Below are positions 1 through 7,327 of a stretch of 64,000 bases of DNA, piece by piece. Positions within the stretch are counted from its first letter, which is position 1. Each line of letters starts with the position of its first letter. Source of the stretch: Limosilactobacillus panis DSM 6035 (GTDB taxonomy: Bacteria > Bacillota > Bacilli > Lactobacillales > Lactobacillaceae); NCBI RefSeq assembly GCF_001435935.1, contig NZ_AZGM01000022.1:1-64000 (forward strand). The letters are read 5' to 3'. A program made the position numbers and the translations under genes. Under the pieces are notes generated by a model. It made no database searches. It worked only from the letters and a program-made list of their open reading frames with translations, and had not been told where the DNA came from.

Positions 1-81
1 TTTTCGAAAAAATACGAAAACTGACGGGCTTTTAATGAACTATGAATAATTCAGGAGATCAACTTCTCATTTCTTATTATA

Positions 82-113
82 AAAAGCACCCAGCTTTTAC
101 ACTGGATGCTTTC
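82..113. terminator. Hairpin terminator, probably bidirectional
   Basis: Ten-base stem AAGCACCCAG (84-93) against CTGGATGCTT (102-111) with one mismatch and an 8-base loop. Read on the - strand it is followed by five T; on the + strand by a weaker T/C run. It lies just before the open frame of the primase remnant, so the sequence upstream of it does not belong to an intact primase gene. Confidence 0.45.
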
Positions 114-264
114 TTCATATGGCAAACACTTTGGCAAACAAACATGTTATTTTTAATGATTTGACCAAGTTTTAACACTACCAAAATGCCGATATATCGC
201 GTTTCCAACTCTAAGTAACATTACAATTCTATTCGTTTTCAATAATCGAAACCTGGCACAGTGG

Positions 265-579
265 ATGGCAGAGAGCAAAAAGGATTACCATTTTAGAGCT
301 CGCCACAAGGACCAGGCAGACAAGACGGTAGTTAGTTTCGTGTATTCGGACCAAGTGAAGAAAGACAGGCGGTTATATTGCGCTTGTCGTGTCCTATATG
401 ACCATTACCAAGAATATTGCCAGCAGCAGGAGCTAACGCCACTTAGCAACCGACAGTTCAAGCACAACATAGAGTTGCTAGGGTTCGTATACCAGAAGCA
501 CCATCGTTTTTACGCCGGGTATTACGGTAACAAGGTAACGACCGCATATAAGAACATTGGTCTGGTGCATACAAAATAA
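265..579 (+). pseudogene. Truncated phage/satellite primase, C-terminal winged-helix remnant
   Basis: Resembles the extreme C-terminus of D5-like phage and plasmid primase/helicases. A pattern of hydrophobic helix, then 'LYDHYQEYCQQ', then 'SNRQFKHNIELLGF' and a basic 'YYGNK' tail is the small winged-helix segment that follows the ATPase in these proteins. Full-length relatives have several hundred residues; only 104 codons follow the first ATG, and the frame is open back only to base 160 (a TGA lies at 157-159) without any Walker A or B motif. No Shine-Dalgarno sequence precedes the ATG at 265. I read this as the 3' end of a replication gene whose 5' part was deleted or lies beyond a rearrangement. 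The repeat-rich stretch directly downstream fits a former replication origin. Family assignment is inferred from motif pattern only. Confidence 0.5.
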
Positions 580-700
580 TAGAGTGCATACAAAACACAC
601 CCAAAAACGTTCCATGCAATTCACAACTATTAGGGATTGCCTAAACGTTGATATGGCAGCAATGCAGTACCAACAGCACTGGGCAAAAGTGGACATTATC

Positions 701-736
701 GAGAATATTTGTAGTTACTGGAATGTAGAAAAATGT
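701..736 (+). repeat. Imperfect 36-bp direct repeat, copy 1
   Basis: Matches 851-886 at 27 of 36 bases; the conserved blocks are ATATT, GTAGTTA, GAATGT and AAATGT. The copies start exactly 150 bases apart. Confidence 0.6.
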
Positions 737-850
737 CGGAATTATTTTTTGATAAATGTTCCATACAATGTGAACCATACAGGCAATGCCCTAATGACTG
801 GTACAACAGTAATTCTTGTAATAAATGGTTGCCTAAAATGACCAGATGCG

Positions 851-886
851 GGAGATATTCGTAGTTAATTGAATGTTAACAAATGT
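851..886 (+). repeat. Imperfect 36-bp direct repeat, copy 2
   Basis: Second copy of the repeat at 701-736. It is followed at 903-920 by a third, shorter match (TTCGTAGTTA). The A+T content and GTTAAC palindrome around 875-890 would suit an iteron-like or duplex-opening region. Confidence 0.6.
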
Positions 887-1186
887 TAACGTTGCTATAT
901 GGTTCGTAGTTACGTTGAACCCGACAAAACCTGACATTCGCTTAGTGGCCAGTGTCTTTCACGTTTCGATAGCAACGGCCTACTGAAGCCGGAATAATAG
1001 TTGCTATCGTCCTGGTATACTTAATTAAGCGGTAGCAACAAAAAAGACCCGTTGAAATTAACAACAGGCCAAAAAAGCAGCGCCGCACCACTGACACAGC
1101 TTCTATATAAATCAAACAAATCATTATATCGTTTAATTTATTTACCCTTACCGGGCATTACTAAATTGTATTGGAGTGGTAATGCC

Positions 1187-1582
1187 ATGTCAATCATCCC
1201 CACCATTGACGAAAAGGCCGCTGCTAATAGTGCCAAAGATTACTTAAAGCAATTCAAGGGCTGGCAGCTAGTATCACTTAGACTGGACGACAACAACCCT
1301 AGAGCTACCGCCCAGGCTCAACGGGAACACGTTAAAGCCATGTTTGAGTTACAAGAGCGGCAGAACATTATTAAAGCAATCAGCAAAGACGACCAGGCCA
1401 GCGGCATCATCTTAGATCAACGGTTTATTAGGCAGCACAGCACCAAAAGGACACTGGCAGAGCTGGCAGCCAAGCACCACAGTATTACAGAGGGTAACTT
1501 TTATCATCGTCAACGTAAGGCACTATTGATGGCCTACTACCTCATCCCCACTGACCAGGTGAAATTAGTAAGGTGTGAATAG
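1187..1582 (+). CDS. ArpU-like phage transcriptional regulator
   Basis: A 131-residue protein resembling the ArpU/RinA-type regulators that stand at the end of the early region of Gram-positive phages and activate late transcription. Seen here: an N-terminal helical segment, a central 'QRQNIIKAIS' region and the C-terminal stretch 'RTLAELAAKHHSITEGNFYHR', which fits the helix-turn-helix typical of the family. Length is in the usual range of 130-150. I chose the ATG at 1187 because GGAG (1173-1176) precedes it at a good distance; the frame opens further upstream without a ribosome site. In an intact phage the terminase small-subunit gene would follow; here only a hairpin and a lipoprotein gene follow before ssrA, so the structural genes are missing or the element is a satellite. 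Confidence 0.55.
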   Translation: MSIIPTIDEKAAANSAKDYLKQFKGWQLVSLRLDDNNPRATAQAQREHVKAMFELQERQNIIKAISKDDQASGIILDQRFIRQHSTKRTLAELAAKHHSITEGNFYHRQRKALLMAYYLIPTDQVKLVRCE

Positions 1583-1929
1583 GTATTAACACTGGCGTTA
1601 ATAGGGTCTATACGTAAACAAAAGAAAAGGCGGCCCTCACATAGCCACCTTTACAAATTACCATACACAAACATTTTAGCATGAACCCCCGCCCCTCATT
1701 GCTATCAAAAAGAGTGCACACATTGCCATTGTTTTATCTACAAGCAGTAATTTTGAAATTTTACGGTAGGGGGGCTGCTAATTGCTGATTATTGAAAAAT
1801 CAGCATTTTAGCAAGACAAATGGAGCAAAATAATGGCCGTTTTAGAAGATTTTGGGAAGTTCTTTCCGATTAGCTTGCCTAATAGGTGCATAATAGAGTT
1901 GTAAATGTTTATGTTGGGGGTATTTCAGA
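1583..1929 (+). other. Intergenic leader between ArpU-like gene and lipoprotein
   Basis: Holds the hairpin at 1626-1652 and an AT-rich leader. A 23-codon frame at 1833-1904 with GGAG upstream exists but shows no other sign of being a gene. No convincing promoter pair was found; CATAAT at 1889-1894 could serve as a -10 element. Confidence 0.3.
1624..1654 (+). terminator. Hairpin after ArpU-like gene
   Basis: AAAGGCGGC (1626-1634) pairs with GCCACCTTT (1644-1652) with one mismatch. There is no extended T run after it, so termination strength is uncertain. Confidence 0.4.
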
Positions 1930-2481
1930 ATGAAAAAGATAGGTTTATTTTGTATCGCTATCCTAGCAGGGCTTAGCCTCGCCGGGTGTAATAATCTGGC
2001 GTCACAGTCACACAAGGCGGCCAGCAGCAGTTCGTCCACTAAGGTAGTTAAGCACCACAAGGACAATAAGAAAGCTAACCGGGCCAGCCATAAGGATAAG
2101 CAATCATCATCCAGTAGTAGTCAAGCTATTAATAATAGTAGTAACACTACTAGCCAACAAGGTGGCAACAGCAGTCAGCAGACTACCGCTCAATCTAATA
2201 GTAATAATAGTAACGGTGGCCAGCAACAAGCGCAGGGCAGCTCACAGAGCAACGGCAGTATAAATAATGCAGATCAAGCACTCGCCGCTGCTCGTGCTAA
2301 GTATGGCGATGGTAACGGCAATTACCATTGGACGGTAATGTATGATGCAAGCACTGGTCGGCCAGCCCGTAACGCTGATGGTTCGTATTTCGTTAAAGCT
2401 ATTGACCCAACACAGGGGACAATGACGGGCACCGCTCAAAGTGTTAATGTTTACCCAGACGGTTCAATGACGAATAATTAA
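1930..2481 (+). CDS. Secreted lipoprotein with Ser/Asn/Gln-rich linker, island cargo
   Basis: A 183-residue predicted lipoprotein. Residues 1-19 form a signal peptide (MKK, then a hydrophobic core) ending in the lipobox LAGC with Cys20 as the lipidated residue. Residues about 30-110 are a low-complexity Ser/Asn/Gln/Lys linker. A compact C-terminal domain (about 113-183) contains 'ALAAARAKYGDGNGNYHW' and 'YFVKAIDPTQGTM'. The start is supported by GGGGG at 1915-1919. Small lipoproteins expressed from prophages in lactic acid bacteria include superinfection-exclusion proteins (Ltp of Streptococcus thermophilus phage TP-J34 is the known example), and the position at the attachment end of a mobile element suits lysogenic conversion. 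That role is inference: the C-terminal domain is not one I can name. A terminator follows directly. Confidence 0.7.
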   Translation: MKKIGLFCIAILAGLSLAGCNNLASQSHKAASSSSSTKVVKHHKDNKKANRASHKDKQSSSSSSQAINNSSNTTSQQGGNSSQQTTAQSNSNNSNGGQQQAQGSSQSNGSINNADQALAAARAKYGDGNGNYHWTVMYDASTGRPARNADGSYFVKAIDPTQGTMTGTAQSVNVYPDGSMTNN

Positions 2482-2492
2482 ACATCAATCAA

Positions 2493-2527
2493 GGGGAATG
2501 GACCTAATATGGTTCGTTCCTTTTTCT
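2493..2527 (+). terminator. Rho-independent terminator of the lipoprotein gene
   Basis: Ten-pair stem GGAATGGACC (2495-2504) with GGTTCGTTCC (2511-2520), counting G-T pairs, 6-base loop, then TTTTTCT. Confidence 0.75.
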
Positions 2528-2566
2528 ATGCTTAATGCTTACATTGCTGACACCCTAAAAGGGGAT

Positions 2567-2666
2567 TTTGTCGCAAACATTGTGAATAGCAAAAATAAAA
2601 AGCCGCCCAAACAGACGGCCCCGTGCTGGAGAGAAGTTCTTAAAGTTTGTCGCAATTTTGTCGCAG
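2567..2666 (+). repeat. Three TTTGTCGCA direct repeats, candidate integrase arm sites
   Basis: TTTGTCGCAA occurs at 2567-2576 and 2646-2655, and TTTGTCGCAG at 2657-2666; the last two are spaced 11 bases apart, one helical turn. Tyrosine integrases bind short arm-type repeats next to the attachment core. The repeats lie 100-200 bases from the ssrA 3' end, which is a common integration target. No integrase gene is visible in the window. Confidence 0.4.
2590..2620 (-). terminator. Second terminator downstream of ssrA
   Basis: On the - strand GCCGTC (complement of 2614-2619) pairs with GGCGGC (complement of 2602-2607) and is followed by TTTTTATTTTT. It would stop any read-through from ssrA into the island. 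Confidence 0.5.
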
Positions 2667-2699
2667 TTTTCAAAATTAATACGTTTTTCAGTGTTTCCA

Positions 2700-2750
2700 G
2701 AAAAAGAAAAATGCCTTTAATATCAACGTTTTGCGCTGATATAAAAGCAC
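2700..2750 (-). terminator. Terminator of ssrA
   Basis: On the - strand, TATCAGCG and CGTTGATA form the core of a hairpin (2718-2743) whose outer part pairs TTT with AAA, followed by a T-rich tract (ATTTTTCTTTTT). It starts about 16 bases after the tmRNA 3' end. Confidence 0.6.
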
Positions 2751-2765
2751 CGGAAACCCCAATTA

Positions 2766-3138
2766 TGGAGATGACGGGAGTCGAACCCGTGTCCAAGCAT
2801 ATCGCCATTTCAACCTCTACGTTCGTATCTCAACTATTTAAGTTTCACTAGTCAAAACGCCGTTGATCAGGGCAACCATGGCTAGCTAGTTTGATTGGTC
2901 TCTTCTTACTGCTTCAAACGGGAGCAGGAAGCGTAGTCCACTAACATATAAAACCTACATTCGCATCATGGACGAACCCGAAGTAGATCTACGCGCGCTA
3001 CTTGTTAGGCAGCGTATGCGTAAGCGTTTAAATTATTGTTTGCAGTTATAATTTAAAACTGAGCGTTTTTACGAAGACGCAACCTTCGAAACGCAGTTGA
3101 AACTCGACCTATACCTGTCGAATCCAAAAAACATCCCC
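2766..3138 (-). ncRNA. ssrA: Transfer-messenger RNA (tmRNA)
   Basis: tmRNA rescues ribosomes stalled on broken messages, together with SmpB (encoded at 20757-21230). The mature 5' end GGGGATG pairs with CATCTCC at the 3' end to give a 7-pair acceptor stem with discriminator A at 2766; CCA is not encoded. The T-arm (GACACGGGTTCGACTCCCGTC region) and the 5' 'GGATTCGACAGG' are the standard tRNA-like domain. The tag frame runs 3043 to 3005, GCA resume codon to TAA, and encodes ANNNLNAYAYAA, preceded in the protein by the alanine carried by tmRNA. The tag ends in Ala-Ala as expected for ClpXP recognition. The 3' end is also the boundary of the island to its left. Confidence 0.95.
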
Positions 3139-3143
3139 GTTAC

Positions 3144-3167
3144 ACTAAGTATCATATCATACTTAGT
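3144..3167. promoter_or_regulatory. Perfect palindrome in the ssrA promoter region
   Basis: ACTAAGTAT (3144-3152) and ATACTTAGT (3159-3167) form a perfect 9-base inverted repeat with a 6-base loop, directly upstream of the tmRNA 5' end (3138). On the - strand TATGAT and GATACT within it could be a -10 element for the precursor. It could be an operator or a hairpin in a longer precursor. Confidence 0.4.
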
Positions 3168-3175
3168 CTTAATCG

Positions 3176-3212
3176 CATAGTAAAAAGGACCGCGCCATCG
3201 CACGATCCTTGT
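3176..3212 (-). terminator. Terminator of the Apf-like gene
   Basis: On the - strand AAGGATCGTGC pairs with GCGCGGTCCTT (3185-3210) and is followed by TTTTTA. It separates the wall-protein gene from ssrA. Confidence 0.8.
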
Positions 3213-3220
3213 AAGATTTA

Positions 3221-3817
3221 TTACCACCAACCATTGGCTTCCCAATGGGCCTGGGCCGCTTGCCATGAGCCGTAGCGGTTTTGCATGTATTGTTGAGCAA
3301 CTTCTTCTTGGTGTTGTGGTGAAAGGTCACCACCAAGGTAAGCCAGGTCAAGCTGGTAACGACCATAGTAGCGACCGTTTTGGGCGGTGTAACTACCACC
3401 AGACTCGTGTTGGGCAATCCATTCCTTCGCTGCTTGGTCAGCACTGAAAAGGTTATTGGATTGACTAGCCTTGTCCGCGGTATTGTCACCAGTCGTGTTG
3501 TCCTTATTTTGTTGGGTGTTATTTGTCTGGGTAGCCTGCGTATTCTGGGTATTCATCGTCGAGATTTCCCCGTCACCCTTAATCAGTAGCTTTTGGCCAA
3601 CTTGCAGGTGGTTAACATCTGACAAGTTATTGTCCTTCGCAATTTCGTTAATTAAACTGTTGTCCTTGGCGAACTTGTAAGAAATACTCGAAAGGGTATC
3701 ACCACTTTTTACGGTGTAAACCATGTCGGCGTTTGCAACAACTGCTGTTGAAGTAACACCCAAGGCTACAGCCCCAAGAGTAGCAAAAGCTTTTACAAAG
3801 TTTTTCTTAGTATTCAT
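3221..3817 (-). CDS. apf: LysM / Apf-like cell-wall protein (aggregation-promoting factor family)
   Basis: A 198-residue exported protein. Residues 1-30 are a signal peptide (MNTKKNF, hydrophobic core, cleavage near VVANA-D). Residues about 32-80 are one LysM domain (YTVKSGDTLSSISYKF ... LQVGQKLLI) that binds peptidoglycan. A Gln/Asn/Thr-rich linker (about 85-125) leads to a C-terminal domain beginning 'AAKEWIAQHESGGSY' and ending in 'YGSWQAAQAHWEANGWW'. That C-terminus is characteristic of Apf and related lactobacillar proteins, thought to be wall hydrolases or transglycosylase-like and involved in cell shape and aggregation. The start has AAGGATGG upstream. A WalR-type box lies about 125 bases upstream. 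The family identification is firm, the exact enzymatic activity is not. Confidence 0.85.
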   Translation of the reverse strand: MNTKKNFVKAFATLGAVALGVTSTAVVANADMVYTVKSGDTLSSISYKFAKDNSLINEIAKDNNLSDVNHLQVGQKLLIKGDGEISTMNTQNTQATQTNNTQQNKDNTTGDNTADKASQSNNLFSADQAAKEWIAQHESGGSYTAQNGRYYGRYQLDLAYLGGDLSPQHQEEVAQQYMQNRYGSWQAAQAHWEANGWW

Positions 3818-3941
3818 AAACTAAACAACCATCCTTTATCATTCTGATTTATTTCGTTCATTCAACAGCTCTTATGGTACACGGTGAATATTACTAGCCT
3901 GTAACAGCTTCTTTTCGCTTTCCCCCATTTCGCCAATATAA

Positions 3942-3958
3942 TGTTACTTGATTGTAAT
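3942..3958 (+). promoter_or_regulatory. WalR (YycF) box candidate upstream of the Apf-like gene
   Basis: TGTTAC-TTGAT-TGTAAT matches the WalR consensus TGTWAH-N5-TGTWAH at every defined position. It is on the opposite strand relative to the gene and about 125 bases before its ATG. WalRK controls wall hydrolase genes in Firmicutes, so the target fits. The rest of 3818-4052 shows no gene and no clear promoter pair. Confidence 0.45.
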
Positions 3959-4052
3959 ATTGACTACCCCCACGTTTTCAAGAAGAGCGGCAAAAGCCAT
4001 TAGGACAGGATTTTTCAGGTGCCCTAACTTTTTCATAAAATCTTCAAAATTC

Positions 4053-4112
4053 AACTAAAAAAAGTCAAAAATTCCGGAGAATCCTTGAGATTCCACGGAT
4101 TTTTGCCTTTTT
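4053..4112 (-). terminator. Terminator of the HAD phosphatase operon
   Basis: Long imperfect stem with core GAATCC/GATTCC-type pairing (4067-4108) and an adjacent T-rich tract on the - strand (complement of the A run at 4056-4070). Confidence 0.7.
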
Positions 4113-4134
4113 AACTATCTTTTTGGTGCTTATA

Positions 4135-4941
4135 TTACAGTTGTGTTGCAAAAAAACGTTCGCAATACGTGGCCACACCGTCATCATCATTCGAGTCGGT
4201 AATCGCCGTGGCGGCCTTCTTGACTGCCGGCAAACCATTGGCCATGACAATTCCCTGCCGGGCCGCTTCAATCATTTCGAGGTCGTTGTCGGCATCCCCA
4301 AAGCTCATCAGGTTGCTGAAGTCGTCACCGAAGTGCTTGAGCAGGACCTTAAGGCCAGCCGCCTTATTAACCCCAATCGGCAAGAACTCCATGATCATTG
4401 CCTGTGACTGCACGGCGTGATAATGCTTCTTCAGGTCGGCCGGAAGTTCCTTGATGATTGGTGTGAGCTTTTCCGGCGAAATTGCCATTACGGCCTTGCT
4501 AAAAGTCTCTCCCGGCAGCTGAGCCGCCTTAATGTTCCTAAATTTAATATGTTTCAGAACTGACCGATAGATTGAGCCAGGAAAGTCATTCAGTTCGAAA
4601 ACCTGGTCAAAGTCCAAAACATTTAACGGGATATGGTGGGCGTTGACAAAGTGTAATAATGGTGCTAAGTCATGCTTGTCCATCCCCATTTCAAACAGGT
4701 GGTCCTTCGTCCGGTTATTGATTACCAGGCCCCCGTTGAAGGTGATCGTGTAGTCATCTGGTTCGGTTAACCCCAACTGCTCGATGTAGGGCCAGATAGC
4801 GTTGATTGGCCGCCCCGTGCACAGGACAACGTGGATCCCTTGCTGGTGGAGCTTCCTCAAGACCGCCTCATTGCGCGGTGAGATTTCCTTCTTGCTGTTG
4901 AGCAGCGTGTTATCAAGGTCTAATGCAATCATCTTAATCAT
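4135..4941 (-). CDS. Cof-type HAD family phosphatase
   Basis: A 268-residue haloacid-dehalogenase-type phosphatase of the Cof (IIB) subfamily, cytosolic enzymes that hydrolyse sugar phosphates, flavin mononucleotide and similar compounds. Motif I is DLDNT with nucleophile Asp8 and acid/base Asp10, motif II is CTGR with Thr42, and motif IV is GDADNDLEM near 215-223, which binds magnesium; a cap domain of the Cof type lies between II and IV. Length is normal. The start ATG overlaps the stop of the MarR gene by four bases (ATGA-type overlap), so the two are translationally coupled in one operon with the acyltransferase. Substrate cannot be told from sequence. Confidence 0.88.
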   Translation of the reverse strand: MIKMIALDLDNTLLNSKKEISPRNEAVLRKLHQQGIHVVLCTGRPINAIWPYIEQLGLTEPDDYTITFNGGLVINNRTKDHLFEMGMDKHDLAPLLHFVNAHHIPLNVLDFDQVFELNDFPGSIYRSVLKHIKFRNIKAAQLPGETFSKAVMAISPEKLTPIIKELPADLKKHYHAVQSQAMIMEFLPIGVNKAAGLKVLLKHFGDDFSNLMSFGDADNDLEMIEAARQGIVMANGLPAVKKAATAITDSNDDDGVATYCERFFATQL

Positions 4942-5288
4942 TTTGATTCATCCTTCTCCTTGTTTGCCTGGACAATCTGTTGGTTAAATTCGGAAAGGAG
5001 GTCCAATAATTTAGCCCCCCGGTCTGCCGGGTCCTTTTTCTGGATAACGTAGTGATTTGTCAACAGCACCTTCAGCTGCCGGGAGACGGCACTACGGGTG
5101 ACCCCCCGTTCTTTTGCAATGTCCATCAACTTTACTCCCGGCTGGTGGACAATACTGCGTAAAATCAAGTATTGCTCAAAGGACAGGGAAAAAGCTGCCG
5201 AGGGCTCAGAGATAAAGGAGCCGAGTCCCTTTAACCCGGTTAGGTAAAGGTCGATTGCCTGGTCTAATAAGTGTTCATCCTCAGCCAC
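4938..5288 (-). CDS. MarR-family transcriptional regulator
   Basis: A 116-residue winged-helix regulator. The recognition helix region 'LMDIAKERGVTRSAVSRQLKVL' (about 75-96 from the N-terminus) and the following 'PADRGAKLLDL' wing match MarR proteins, which usually bind as dimers to operators near their own genes and respond to small phenolic or oxidised ligands. It is somewhat shorter than the usual 135-150 because the C-terminal dimerisation helix is short. The start is GTG with GGAG eight bases upstream. It lies 12 bases after the O-acetyltransferase gene and overlaps the HAD gene, so regulation of this operon is a reasonable guess. Confidence 0.82.
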   Translation of the reverse strand: MAEDEHLLDQAIDLYLTGLKGLGSFISEPSAAFSLSFEQYLILRSIVHQPGVKLMDIAKERGVTRSAVSRQLKVLLTNHYVIQKKDPADRGAKLLDLLSEFNQQIVQANKEKDESK

Positions 5289-5300
5289 GACCGTCGCTCC

Positions 5301-7136
5301 TTACCGGTGATTCAAAATTGCCTTGGCAACCATCCGCGTGTAGTGGATGTTCCCCTGTTCATCCATGTGAACATTATCGTCAGCAAACCAGTCCGCGTGG
5401 TTATTGCTTTCTGCCGACCAATCAATCACGTGGACATTCTTATGCTTCTTGGCTGCAGCCTTGATTTCCCGGTTAACGGTCTGCTGCCATGGCTTAGTTG
5501 GCACGTGGGCGGTTAGCCAGTAGACCTGGCGGTTAGGACCAATCCCAGACAGAATCTCGTTAACCGTCTCCTTGGTCATTGCCCCGTTCGTTCCCAGGTT
5601 CAGCACCACGTTCTTATTCAGGTGCCCATCTGACTTTAACTGGCTAATGACCGCCGGCGCTTCTGAACCCTGGCGGCCAACTTTAGCATCAACATAGGCC
5701 TGGGGCATCAATTCCTGAATACTATTGGCGGCATCGGCCATTACCGAATCACCGATCGCCGTAACCTTGGTATTTTTCAGTGCCTTAACCTGCTGGGCAG
5801 TTAGGTTATACTCCCTTTCCAGTTTGCCGGACTTCTCCGTTGACGTCTTCTTTCCCTCCGCAAGCTGCTTATTATGTTGAGCAGCTAGCTGGTGGTTACG
5901 TTCAATCCGGGCCTGGACCGCCGGCTTAGCAGGCTTGTGGTCTGGTTGACTCAAGCCGAAGAGGGCAATTCCCAATGCGATAACACTAAAGGCCATTTTA
6001 ATTCCTCCCTGAAGTGAAATTGTCTTAATACTATGTAAGTCTTGTCTAATATTTGTCCAATCATAGTGAGCCAGTGGCTTTTCCAAAAGTTGGTAGGAAA
6101 GCTCACTAACGATCCCGATAATCACCAGTTCAATCAGTGAATTGATGACCGGGTGGATACCAACATGTATTGCCCGTTCATAAAAGGCCATTACCGGGTA
6201 CTGGTAAACGTAAATCCCGTAGGACCGCTTGCCGACCCAGGTGAATACTGGGTTGGTCATCCACCGATTCATGCTGGCTCCCGGGTGCAAAATCATTGCC
6301 GTGGTGATCATACCAACGAAGCTGTAGAAAAACATTCCCCCACGGTAGGTCGCCGGATTCTGCCCATTCAAAGTGAAGAATCCGATGATGGTGATGATAA
6401 TTGAAGCAATTCCTAACCCATTCAGCAGGTTTATGTCAGGCTGGATCAGATTTTTACGCAGGCGGTTGAGTGGCCAGGTCAGGCCCAGCCAAGAACCCAA
6501 CAGGAGGGAAAAAGCCCGGGTATCGGTCCCATAGTAAACCCGGTTGATATTTGCCGGGTCATAGAGGAGGGCCATTTCTACCGCCGAGGCAATTGCCAAT
6601 AAGAGGACCACGCGGGCCACCCGCTTCTTCTTTCCCAGAATACGGAAAAGCAGGATTAAAATTAGCGGCCACAGTAAGTAGAACTGGGCTTCTACCCCCA
6701 AGGTCCACAGGTGGGTGAACGGCGAAATGCCACCAAATTGGTCAAAATAGGACTGGCCATTTTTTATTTCCCACCAGTTATAGACCCATAGCAGGTTAGT
6801 AAGGACAATTGCCTTAATGTGGTGCAAAAGCGGCCGGGCAAACAGGGTAATATACGCTGTTGTCAAAACCAGCATTGCAATTAGGACTGGGTAAAGGCGC
6901 TTAAACCGGCGCTTATAGAATGCCCGAATATCAAAGAAACCGTCTTGCATTAGGTGCTTGGATATCTGATAAGTAACAAAGTAACCGGATATCAACAGAA
7001 AAAGGGGAACCCCCAAGTAGCCCCCTTGCAGTACATTTGGTAAAAGGTGGTAAACAATGACCCCCAATACCGCCAACGTACGTAGACCATCAATGCCAGT
7101 AATATATTGACGCTGTCTACGCCTAGCTGATCTCAT
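5301..7136 (-). CDS. OatA-like membrane O-acetyltransferase (acyltransferase-3 + SGNH)
   Basis: A 611-residue integral membrane protein of the type that O-acetylates peptidoglycan (OatA) or other surface glycans. The first 350 residues are an acyltransferase-3 domain with about ten membrane segments; 'GIDGLRTLAVLGVIVYHLLP' contains the family's early conserved region with the His of the active site. A basic linker (about 400-455) leads to an extracellular SGNH esterase-like domain: GDSVM with Ser464, GTNG, and the Asp-x-x-His pair near 587-590. The first frame codon is GTG at 7151; I chose the ATG at 7136 because GGAGG lies eight bases before it. O-acetylation protects the wall from lysozyme. 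First gene of an operon with the MarR and HAD genes. Confidence 0.88.
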   Translation of the reverse strand: MRSARRRQRQYITGIDGLRTLAVLGVIVYHLLPNVLQGGYLGVPLFLLISGYFVTYQISKHLMQDGFFDIRAFYKRRFKRLYPVLIAMLVLTTAYITLFARPLLHHIKAIVLTNLLWVYNWWEIKNGQSYFDQFGGISPFTHLWTLGVEAQFYLLWPLILILLFRILGKKKRVARVVLLLAIASAVEMALLYDPANINRVYYGTDTRAFSLLLGSWLGLTWPLNRLRKNLIQPDINLLNGLGIASIIITIIGFFTLNGQNPATYRGGMFFYSFVGMITTAMILHPGASMNRWMTNPVFTWVGKRSYGIYVYQYPVMAFYERAIHVGIHPVINSLIELVIIGIVSELSYQLLEKPLAHYDWTNIRQDLHSIKTISLQGGIKMAFSVIALGIALFGLSQPDHKPAKPAVQARIERNHQLAAQHNKQLAEGKKTSTEKSGKLEREYNLTAQQVKALKNTKVTAIGDSVMADAANSIQELMPQAYVDAKVGRQGSEAPAVISQLKSDGHLNKNVVLNLGTNGAMTKETVNEILSGIGPNRQVYWLTAHVPTKPWQQTVNREIKAAAKKHKNVHVIDWSAESNNHADWFADDNVHMDEQGNIHYTRMVAKAILNHR

Positions 7137-7208
7137 TTCAACAACCTCCACTTTTTGTAATCCTCATAAAATTATACTGGCTGAAATGCCTGGTGTATAG
7201 CCCTTTCA

Positions 7209-7260
7209 CAAAAAATAAGGCCGGAAAAGGCGAAAAATTTTCTCTTTTCCAGCTTTATTC
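7209..7260 (-). terminator. Terminator of the 103-residue hypothetical gene
   Basis: On the - strand AATAAAGCTGGAAAAG pairs with CTTTTCCGGCCTTATT, followed by TTTTTG. Long, nearly perfect stem. Confidence 0.8.
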
Positions 7261-7327
7261 GCTAATTTGAGAACACCGGACTTACTTTCACCACCGCTGG
7301 TGCCCAATTAAAACTGTGTCAGTCGTC

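Larger units (their letters stand above)
580..1186 (+). other. Non-coding, repeat-containing stretch of the island (possible satellite replication origin)
   Basis: About 600 bases without a convincing gene. It contains a 36-base imperfect direct repeat (701-736 and 851-886, 27 of 36 positions equal), a shorter third copy at 903-920 sharing TTCGTAGTTA, and a 10-16 base motif TTAGGGATTGCCTAAA (630-645) that recurs partly at 829-838 (TTGCCTAAAA) and inverted at 781-794. Origins of phages and satellites often sit directly downstream of the primase gene, which is the position here. The origin role is inference. Confidence 0.35.

Noticed and set aside
557-841. 94-codon frame overlapping the primase remnant and the repeats
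   Set aside because: No ribosome binding site, no recognisable domain, and it spans the direct repeats; more likely non-coding.
1833-1904. 23-codon frame with GGAG upstream of the lipoprotein gene
   Set aside because: Only weak evidence; no promoter or conserved features seen. It could be a leader peptide but cannot be supported.
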